Source: Kutzneria buriramensis (GTDB taxonomy: Bacteria; Actinomycetota; Actinomycetes; Mycobacteriales; Pseudonocardiaceae). From it: a stretch of DNA of 64,000 nucleotides. Below, piece after piece: positions 1-6,412 of this stretch. Each line of letters opens with the position of its first letter. Position 1 is the first letter of the stretch. The DNA lies in assembly GCF_003387475.1 (NCBI RefSeq), contig NZ_QUNO01000006.1:372001-436000 (forward strand), written 5' to 3'. The notes under the pieces were generated by a model. The model ran no database searches and had not been told where the DNA came from. It was given only the letters and a program-made list of their open reading frames with translations. Made by a program: the position numbers and the translations under genes.

Positions 1-2
1 AC

Positions 3-794
3 CTGTTCTTCGCCAGCAAGGCGCTACCGGGTCAGGAACTCGACGACGTTGGGGCGGCTTTGGTTGAGCTGCAACGGTTTTGCCGTGCCGGCGGGCGGGC
101 GGTGGTGCAGTGGACGCCGTACGGGCTGAACCGGCGGCTCGACGCGCTGCCGGACCTGTCGCGGCGGTCCGGTGTCTCGATCGTCGCCGCCACGGGATTC
201 CATCAGGTGCAGCACTACTCGGCGGACTTCGTGGCGGAATCGTTGCCGCGTCTGGAAGAACTGTTCGTCAACGATATCCGTCACCATCGCGCTGGTCTTG
301 TGAAGATCGCCGGCGGGTTTCACGGTCTGGATGCGCATGCCGTGCGGACCATGGAGGCCGCGGCTGCTGCGCACCACGAGACCGGGGCGCCGGTGAGCGT
401 CCATCTGGAGCTGGGCACCGGGGCGCTGGACGTGCTGGATCTGCTGTGCGGGCGGCTGGAGATGCCGCCGGAGCGGGTGATTCTGGGGCACCTCAACCGG
501 TTTCCGGACGTGTGGGCGCAGCGGAGGGCGGCGGAAGCGGGGGCGTGGTTGGCGTTGGACGGGCCGTCGCGGGCGAATCATGCGACGGACTGGATGATGC
601 CGACGCTGCTCGTCGACCTTGCCGACGCCGGGTTCGCCGGGCAGTTGCTGGTGGGTGGGGATACGACGACCGCTGGGGCGCGGGGGATGCCGGGGATGGC
701 CTACCTGCTGAAGCGGCTCCGTCCGCGGCTGGAGGCCGAGCTGGCGGAGCAGGTGTTCGTGGTGAATCCGGGGCGGGCGTTTGACGCGTTTTAG
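3..794 (+). CDS. Phosphotriesterase-family hydrolase, 5' end outside window
   Basis: The reading frame is already open at base 3 and no start is in view; about 263 residues remain before TAG. The protein belongs to the phosphotriesterase-related branch of the amidohydrolase superfamily, TIM-barrel hydrolases with a two-metal site that cleave phosphotriesters, lactones or related esters. Visible metal-site motifs are the lysine of LVKIAGG (the bridging carboxylated Lys position), the histidines of VSVHLE and ILGHLNRFPD, and the late aspartate in GGDTTTAG. The N-terminal HxH strand would lie beyond the window edge. The substrate cannot be told from sequence; lactonase-like and phosphotriesterase-like members look alike. 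Downstream the composition changes abruptly to a G/T-rich spacer, so this is probably the last gene of its transcript. Confidence 0.85.
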   Translation: MFFASKALPGQELDDVGAALVELQRFCRAGGRAVVQWTPYGLNRRLDALPDLSRRSGVSIVAATGFHQVQHYSADFVAESLPRLEELFVNDIRHHRAGLVKIAGGFHGLDAHAVRTMEAAAAAHHETGAPVSVHLELGTGALDVLDLLCGRLEMPPERVILGHLNRFPDVWAQRRAAEAGAWLALDGPSRANHATDWMMPTLLVDLADAGFAGQLLVGGDTTTAGARGMPGMAYLLKRLRPRLEAELAEQVFVVNPGRAFDAF

Positions 795-864
795 GGTGCT
801 TTTGTTGGTGGGATCTGGGCGCTTTGTTTTGGTTGCCTGCGCGGGGGTTGTTCGTTGCCTACGC

Positions 865-980
865 GGGGATTTTGTGCGGAGCCTCTGAACGACGGCTTTG
901 AGGGGCATCTCCGGGGCAGGCTACGCCCGCCCCTCACGCCGACAAGCTTAAGCCATCGTCCCCCTCCACACAAAATCCCC
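865..980. repeat. Long palindromic repeat, left copy
   Basis: A ~110-bp imperfect palindrome. It opens with GATTTTGTGCGGAGCCTC and closes with CCTCCACACAAAATC. Inner arms ACGACGGCTTTGAG and CTTAAGCCATCGT also pair, and a further arm pair GGGGCAGGC/GCCCGCCCC forms the centre, so a single strand could fold into one long hairpin. The right copy at 2737-2857 is the same sequence in inverted orientation, roughly 80 percent identical by eye. The two copies bracket the DUF222/HNH gene. A short direct repeat GTTGCCTRCGCGGGG occurs twice just outside (832-846 and 854-868). It may be a MITE- or REP-like element. Confidence 0.75.
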
Positions 981-1098
981 ACTCAAGCCGTTCGTTGCCG
1001 GTCGCGTTGTTCACGGCGGTCGCCGACGATTATGCATGAAACTCGATTCACCCGATGGTGATTCGAGTTGGATCTTGTAGGCGAGTATTCTTAGAGGT

Positions 1099-2240
1099 AT
1101 GGAACTCACCCGAGAGTTGGAGAGAGCGGAGCCCAGTGGGGCCCTGTTCGACCTTCTCGCGGGGCTCGATCTGGACGCCCTTTCCGCCGACGAGCGGGTC
1201 ACCGTCACCATTCTCGCCCGTAAGATCCGGGCCTTCGCCGACTACGTGGAGTTGGCTGTGCTGCGGGGTGTCGAGGACACCGCCGAGTTGGCGATGGCCA
1301 TCACCGAACCCGAGCAGACCGTGGCCCGCCGCAAGGAGTTGACCGAGGATCTGCGGACCCTGCCCCGCCTGATGGACCAGTTGCGGCAGGGGCGCCTGGA
1401 CCTGCGGCGGCTCGAAGCGGTCCGTGATCGGGTCCGGAACCTGCCGTCCGTGGCGCTCATCGCCGAGGTCGAAGACGCCCTGCTTGAGGTGGCTCCCGGC
1501 TTGACCCACTCGCAGTTGGGCCGGCGGACCACCGCCCTGGTCGCGCAAGCCGACCCCACCGGCTACGAACAACGCCACCAGAAAGCCAAAGCCGACCGTC
1601 GCGTGGAGATCCGGCCCCTGCCCGATGGCATGGCCCACCTCACCGCCATACTGCCCGCCGTCGAGGCCCGCATGATCCACGACCTGCTCTGCGCCGACGC
1701 CAAAGACCTCCCGAAGGACGAGCGCACCACCGACCAGAAACGCGCCGACGCCTTCCTCGACCGCTTCCTGGGCAACGTTGGGAAGCGCGATGTCCAGGTC
1801 CACGTCACCATCTCCATGGAAACCTTGATGGGGTTGACCGAAGACCCCGCCCTACTCGAGGGCTACGGCCCCATCTCCGCCGACACCGCCCGAGAGTTGG
1901 CCATGGACGGCATCTGGCGCGCCATCCTCCTCGACGAACACGACCACGCCGACACCATCGGCAAACACACCTACCGCCCCGGCCGCCGCCTCAAAGAACT
2001 CGTCGGCGTCCGCGCCGGCAGTGTGTGCTCCGCACCGGGCTGCACCCGCCCCATCCAAGAAGGCGACCACGTCACCCCCTGGCCAAAGGCCACACCACAC
2101 TCGCCAACGTCAAAGGCCTCTGCACCCGCCACCACCACCTCAAACACGACACCCACAAGGTCACCGTCGACAACGACGGCACCCTGCACTGGACCACCCC
2201 ACTCGACCGCACCTACACCACCACACCCCACCAATACTGA
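1099..2240 (+). pseudogene. DUF222/HNH endonuclease (13E12 repeat family), frameshifted
   Basis: Residues 1-310 read as a normal DUF222 domain leading into an HNH nuclease of the 13E12 repeat family. The frame breaks inside the nuclease motif. The first frame reads CSAPGCTRPIQEGDHVTPWPK and then turns into Pro/Thr-rich nonsense. From about 2085 the -1 frame supplies the expected remainder (KGHTTLANVKGLCTRHHHLK) and stops at 2240. One base is missing, or a -1 slip occurs, around CCAAAGG (2083-2089). The start ATG has no good ribosome site. A TATTCT -10-like box lies 7 nt upstream, so translation may be leaderless. HNH proteins of this family nick or cut DNA, but their biological role is poorly understood. 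Inverted palindromic repeats flank it. If the slip is not programmed, the nuclease is dead. Confidence 0.85.
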
Positions 2241-3055
2241 CCACCCCGGCGGCCCACAGACCCACACACCGACCAGTCATCCCCATCGCCCCACCAGACC
2301 TCCGCCCCACCGGGCCACAGACCCACACACCGGCCAGCCGCCCCAATCGGGGCCGCCCCCTCGGGCCACCCCTATCGCCCCACCGGGGGCCACCACCCCG
2401 CCCGACCACCGCCCAGCCGGACCCCACCCAGCCGGACCCCAGCCAGCCGGACCCCAGCCAGCCGGACCCCAGTCCGCCGGACCACCGCGCCACCCAACCT
2501 CCGCCAGCCGCACCTCAGCCCGCCGGACCACCGCGCCACCGCGCCACCGCCCCGCCGGACGACCGCACCACCCGACCACCGCCCCGCCAAGCCACCGGCC
2601 AGCCACCCCACCGCCAAACCGGGCCACCCCCACGACCCATTCCCACCACCCAACCACCCCAATACCACCCCCACGTTCCTCAACAATTCCACAGCGAACC
2701 AAAAACCCGCCAAAACACCACCGACAACCACCGCCTCGGGTCGATTTTGTGTGGAGGTGGACGATGGCCTAAGCTTTCCGCGCGAGGGGCAGGCGTAGCC
2801 TGCCCCGGAAAGGCTCCTCGAGGCCATCGTCCAGAGGCTCCACACAAAATCGACCCGAACCACGCCACCCAAAACCCACACCACCACCAGCCTCAAACAA
2901 CCCCAGAACGCGCCACCCTAAAAACCATGCCACCCCACCCTGAAACCACCCAGCCGTCCTAAACCACATAACCCGCACCCCAAACCACCCAGCACCACAT
3001 AGCCCCAAAACCGCCCCCACCCGTACCACGGGCTACCGGCAGACAACGGCAGGCC
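2241..3055. repeat. G-poor C/A-rich tract with 15-bp tandem repeats
   Basis: This stretch holds no convincing gene. The + strand is strongly C- and A-rich with very few G, in contrast with the G/T-rich spacer left of the DUF222 gene. At 2416-2475 there are four tandem 15-mers of the form GCCGGACCCCAGCCA (the first and last slightly diverged), followed by looser GCCGGACCACCG variants. The frame of the first DUF222 segment stays open through the tract to 2772, but only as low-complexity Pro/Thr/Ala, which I attribute to the lack of T-initial stop codons. The right palindromic repeat sits at 2737-2857. Confidence 0.7.
2737..2857. repeat. Long palindromic repeat, right (inverted) copy
   Basis: This is the inverted partner of the repeat at 865-980. 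Ends are CGGGTCGATTTTGTGTGGAG and its complement, with inner arms GGACGATGGCC/GGCCATCGTCC and a centre GGGGCAGGCGTAGCCTGCCCC that is itself nearly palindromic. The perfect outer arms (CGGGTCGATTTTGTGTGGAG pairing with CTCCACACAAAATCGACCCG) make this copy better preserved than the left one, which suggests it is younger or constrained. Confidence 0.75.
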
Positions 3056-3060
3056 CCTAA

Positions 3061-3087
3061 TACGGCAGTCGGACTTCGCGACCTGAC
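3061..3087 (+). repeat. Left terminal inverted repeat of the IS701-like element
   Basis: It starts TACGGCAGTCGGACTTCGCG and pairs with the right end in inverted orientation with three mismatches over 27 bp. The base run just outside is CTAA. Confidence 0.8.
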
Positions 3088-3208
3088 GCTGTGACCTGTT
3101 GTGTGCTGCTGGGGTGGTCGCGTACCAAAGTTCGCGGGGCCTTCGTCGCGTGGCGTGCACCGCCCGGCACCGCCAGGGACCGGGCAGTGCACGCAATCGG
3201 ATTCTCGG

Positions 3209-4462
3209 CTATCCCGGGAGGCAGGCCGTCCCGGCCGCGATGGCTACCGCCGCGAGCACGAGCGCACTTGGCCGGAGGCCGGCGATGGCTACCAGGGCGC
3301 CCGCCACCGGCATGCTGATGCTCTCCGTCGTGGATTCGGCCGCGGAGATCACGCCCGCGACCCGGCCCAGCTTCCCCGCGGGGGCAAGCACCTGCAGGGT
3401 CGTGTTCGCAGCCGCGTAGAAGACGGTGCTGCAGACGCCCCAGACGAACGCGCCGATGTAGGCAACGAGCAGCCACGGCGTGCCCGTGAGTAGCGCTGCT
3501 GCCAGTCCGCAGCTGATCGCACCCGCCGCCAGGAGCCGTGCCGGCGACCGGCTGCCCGGCACGCGGCGGCGGATGACCGGGAGTATCAGGCCGGTTGCGA
3601 TTGCCCCGATCCCGGTCGCTGCCTGGAACAGCGCGAACTGGGACGACGCCCGGCCGAGTACGTGCTGGGCGTACAGCGGTTCGATGACCAGGAACGCCCC
3701 GGACGTGAAGATCACTCCCATCCGGGCCAGCGCGATAGCGCGCAGTGCGGGTACCCGGGCTACCGCTGCTGCGCCCGCCGTGGCCGTGCGCAGCCACCTC
3801 ACCCCGTTCGCAGTGCGCCTGGCTGTCTGTGTGTCGGTGCCTCGTGGTTGATCCGGCTGCGGGAGCAGCGGTAGCGCAAGGACGGCCAGCACGTTGACCA
3901 GGTACATGGCGGCGTCGGCGGCGAAAGCGACCCGGAATCCGGTGGCGGCCATCAGGACGCTGGCCGCCAGTGGCCCCGCTACCTGCCCGATCGAGGCGGT
4001 GACCCCGAGGAGCGAGTTCGCGGCGAGCAGGTCGTCGGGCTCCACGACCCGCACCAGGAGCGCGCTGCTCGCCGGACTGCACAGTGACCGGGCGGCACCG
4101 CAGGCGAGCGCCGCGACGTCCAGAAACATCAGCGATCCTGAGGTGGCCATCCCCAGCGACGTGGCTGCGGAGCAGGTGTAGCCGATGATCAGCATGGTCC
4201 GAGGGTCGAAGCGGTCGGTGAGAGCACCGGTGAATGCGGTGAGCACTATGGGCGGACCCGACCAGCACAGGGCGGTGACCGAGATGGCCGCGGGGCCGGC
4301 GCCGAAGTGGTAGGCGGCGAAGCCCCACAGGACGATGGACGCTGCCCAGCTGCACACCCAGCCGGTCGACTGGCCGACCAGGAGGAGGGCGAAGCGCGGA
4401 TCATGGAACGAAGGACGGACCGGGCGCGCGGGAACACGGCGCCCAGCACAGAAAACAGGCAT
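3209..4462 (-). CDS. MFS exporter (MFS_3/EntS-like), cargo of the element
   Basis: A 417-residue major facilitator with about 12 hydrophobic segments, of the group that includes enterobactin exporter EntS and many actinomycete drug efflux proteins. The loop between helices 2 and 3 carries GALTDRFDPRTML, a form of the MFS signature. The N-terminal tail (MPVFCAGRRVPARP) is basic and cytoplasmic. The start is supported by GTGGAGG nine bases upstream. It lies wholly inside the inverted-repeat-bounded element and is transcribed away from the transposase remnant, so it reads as passenger DNA. Efflux of a toxic compound would give such cargo a selective benefit. The substrate is unknown. Confidence 0.88.
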   Translation of the reverse strand: MPVFCAGRRVPARPVRPSFHDPRFALLLVGQSTGWVCSWAASIVLWGFAAYHFGAGPAAISVTALCWSGPPIVLTAFTGALTDRFDPRTMLIIGYTCSAATSLGMATSGSLMFLDVAALACGAARSLCSPASSALLVRVVEPDDLLAANSLLGVTASIGQVAGPLAASVLMAATGFRVAFAADAAMYLVNVLAVLALPLLPQPDQPRGTDTQTARRTANGVRWLRTATAGAAAVARVPALRAIALARMGVIFTSGAFLVIEPLYAQHVLGRASSQFALFQAATGIGAIATGLILPVIRRRVPGSRSPARLLAAGAISCGLAAALLTGTPWLLVAYIGAFVWGVCSTVFYAAANTTLQVLAPAGKLGRVAGVISAAESTTESISMPVAGALVAIAGLRPSALVLAAVAIAAGTACLPG

Positions 4463-4871
4463 GACGAAAGGCCTCCACGCGAAGCTGCGACGATGGGACG
4501 TTGCAGCCGCGGCGTCGTGCGCGCGAAGGCCCTGAAGGAACCCGTCCGCCTGCGTTCAGCCCTTTCTGCGGGCTGTCACTTCGGACTGGATGTGAAAAAG
4601 AAGATCCAGGCTCAGGCGAATCGTGCGGATGACGCGGCGGCGTGGATGGCCTTGGTAATGATCGCTCTACCTCCATGGTCGGTGCGTGCACCCCGCATCA
4701 TGCGGCCGCCAGACACTCGGTGCACCCGAATTAGCGGCGGCCCGCCTTGCACTCGGGCACAGCGATCTTGGACAGTTTGCCCGTAGCGCGTTGTGAGCTG
4801 CGAGGACGGCCGCATATCAGAGTCCGTCGGGTGCTCGGCGCGCGAGCAGACAGCTCCGTGATCATCATGGT
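4463..4871. other. Divergent spacer between MFS gene and transposase remnant
   Basis: No gene is supported here. Short open frames on both strands lack family resemblance and ribosome sites. The spacer must carry the promoter of the MFS gene. A weak hairpin AGCCC-N7-GGGCT lies at about 4558-4576 in its leader and could act as an attenuator, but I would not press this. Confidence 0.4.
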
Positions 4872-5662
4872 GTGGCGCACGTCGAATACAGGGCGGTCTG
4901 CGCCGCCAGTGTAGAAGTGGATGGGTTCGAGGCGCACTTGGCGGAGCTGACCGGACTGATCGCGCCGTGCTTCGCGCGGCGTGACCTGCGCTCGAACGCA
5001 AGCGCGCACATCCGTGGTCTGCTGTGTCCGGGGACAGCCGGCAACTGCTGGTCGCTCGCGCAGGCGGCCGGGCACGCCCGGCCCTACCGGCTCCAGCACC
5101 TGCTGTCCGGTGCGGTGTCGGACGAGGACGAGGTACGCGACCGGGTGCGCTGCTTCGTCGCCCGCCACCTAGGCGAAGGCGGAGTGCTGATCTTCGATGA
5201 GACCGGCGATCTGAAGAAGGGAACCTGCAAGCACTACGTCTGTTCCCTGACCGACCTGGTCAAGGCCGCCGGCGTGAGGTAGGCGGTGGAAGACGATTTC
5301 CACGACTCGAAGCAGGCTACGGCCCTCGATGGCACCCAGGTGCGCGGCTATCGGGCTTGGAAACGCCACGTAACCGTCGTGATGGCGGCCTACGCTCTGC
5401 TGGCCGTCACCGCCGCCAAGGCTAGGGCCGCGTACCCGGCCCCCGTCCTGCCCGAGCACGACGAAAGCACGCACCAGATGACTGCGGCATGATCGCGCTG
5501 ACCGTCCCGGAACTCCAGCGGCTCCTACCCATCGTGCTGCCCAGACACCAGCCCAAGAGCGTGGACGTGGATGCCCATCTCGCCTGGTCCGTCCGGCGCC
5601 GACGCCACCAGGCCCGGGCCCGCTGGTACCACTACCGCCGACGCCTCGCACTCATCACGTAA
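4872..5662 (+). pseudogene. IS701-family transposase remnant
   Basis: Three fragments of one DDE-type transposase can be joined. The N-terminal fragment (4872-5279) resembles the IS701 N-terminus through LIFDETGDLKKGT, containing the first catalytic Asp. After that the sequence jumps directly to the late part (SLTDLVKAAGVR), so the core with the second catalytic Asp is deleted. A TAG at 5280-5282 replaces the Trp expected in the VRW-AVEDDF region. The same frame then continues VEDDFHDSKQATALDGTQVRGYRAW to a stop at 5492. A shifted frame from 5489 supplies the C-terminus LIALTVPELQRLL...RRRHQARARWYHYRRR. Deletion, nonsense and frameshift together rule out activity. Confidence 0.85.
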
Positions 5663-5668
5663 ACCGAT

Positions 5669-5695
5669 GTCAGATCACGAAGTCCGACTACCGTA
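5669..5695 (-). repeat. Right terminal inverted repeat of the IS701-like element
   Basis: Read on the minus strand it starts TACGGTAGTCGGACTTCGTG, matching the left end. The next bases outward are CTGA, one mismatch from the CTAA outside the left end. Confidence 0.8.
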
Positions 5696-5718
5696 CTGAC
5701 CTCTACCCCAGCAACCCC

Positions 5719-6288
5719 CTACAGGAAGTCCCGCCAGAACGGCACGGTTGCCACCGGCTGCCACCGCGGATCGCTCCGCTCCAGCCCCGGCCCGCCGAAC
5801 TCCTGATGGATGTAGTCGGACAGGTCGACGCCGTAGTAGATGATGTCCGTCTGGTACACCGACAACACCGGGTGTCCACACGATCCGCGCCCGGCGGGCA
5901 GGTACCGGTGCCCGTACACCGGCACCAACCGCGGTACCCCGGCGAGCCGAGAGCGGGCGATCGCCAGCCGCTCGTCCACCGTATGCGGCTGCGGCCCCCA
6001 CCCCTCGTCCCACATGACGTTGTGCTCCACATCGAAGAGCACCCCTTCGACCGGCCAGTCCAGCATCTGCCGCAGCACGGCCGGATCGCCGTCGCGCCAG
6101 TCGGGCCAGCCCCGCACGCGGTCGTCGTCAACGGGCAGGGCGGCGGCCAGGAACTCGCGGTGGTCGTCGGCGAACGTGAAGCCGTACATGTCCTCCACCG
6201 CAGCGAATTCCGCGTCGGTGAGGCCGGGCGCGAGCCGGCAGCAGTCCAGCGCGGCCAGCCGGGCCGCGGCATCCCTCAAACGGGGCAT
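5719..6288 (-). CDS. SMI1/KNR4 (SUKH) family protein
   Basis: A 189-residue protein with the SMI1/KNR4 pattern: an early LTDAEFAAVEDMYGFTFADDHREFLAAALPV segment, then GWPDWRDGD and a late beta-rich half with VYGHRYLP and SVYQTDIIYYGVDLSDYI. SUKH-superfamily proteins often act as immunity proteins against polymorphic toxins, and others are housekeeping. No toxin gene is next to it here, so an orphan immunity role is possible but unproven. It lies 24 bases from the right end of the mobile element and is transcribed towards it. The upstream spacer is shared with the divergent beta-glucosidase. Confidence 0.8.
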   Translation of the reverse strand: MPRLRDAAARLAALDCCRLAPGLTDAEFAAVEDMYGFTFADDHREFLAAALPVDDDRVRGWPDWRDGDPAVLRQMLDWPVEGVLFDVEHNVMWDEGWGPQPHTVDERLAIARSRLAGVPRLVPVYGHRYLPAGRGSCGHPVLSVYQTDIIYYGVDLSDYIHQEFGGPGLERSDPRWQPVATVPFWRDFL

Positions 6289-6354
6289 CCCGTCCTACCC
6301 TCCGACATCTTTATCGATCCGTAATCGTTGAGGCCGACAACATATGCCACCTTA

Positions 6355-6368
6355 TGAGAGCGCTTCCA
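6355..6368. promoter_or_regulatory. CebR/LacI-type operator upstream of beta-glucosidase
   Basis: TGAGAGCGCTTCCA matches 12 of 14 positions of the Streptomyces CebR box TGGGAGCGCTCCCA, with the central GAGCGCT intact. It lies 45 bases before the GTG of the family-3 beta-glucosidase, a plausible repressor position. CebR-type LacI regulators release such sites on cellobiose. No lacI-family gene is in the window. Confidence 0.55.
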
Positions 6369-6412
6369 GCCGCCACTGTGCGCGTGCCTCGTGTGCTCAG
6401 TGAGGAGATGCC

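Larger units (their letters stand above)
3061..5695. mobile_element. TIR-bounded IS701-like element carrying an MFS exporter
   Basis: The two ends are 27-bp inverted repeats that match at 24 positions and start TACGG(C/T)AGTCGGACTTCG. The flanking tetranucleotides are CTAA on the left and CTGA on the right. IS701-family elements are known for 4-bp YTAR target duplications, so this is an imperfect match to a duplicated target. Inside are an MFS exporter gene reading left and remnants of an IS701-type DDE transposase reading right. The transposase has lost its catalytic middle and carries a stop and a frameshift, so the element cannot move itself. It may be mobilised in trans by an intact relative. 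It sits between the DUF222 repeat island and an SMI1-family gene. Confidence 0.75.

Noticed and set aside
2416-2475. Tandem 15-mers as a CRISPR array
   Set aside because: The units are contiguous without spacers and far too short.
2021-2962. Long Pro/His/Thr-rich frames in the C/A-rich tract
   Set aside because: They reflect composition without G and T-initial stops. The -1 frame ending at 2240 is the one that continues the HNH family.
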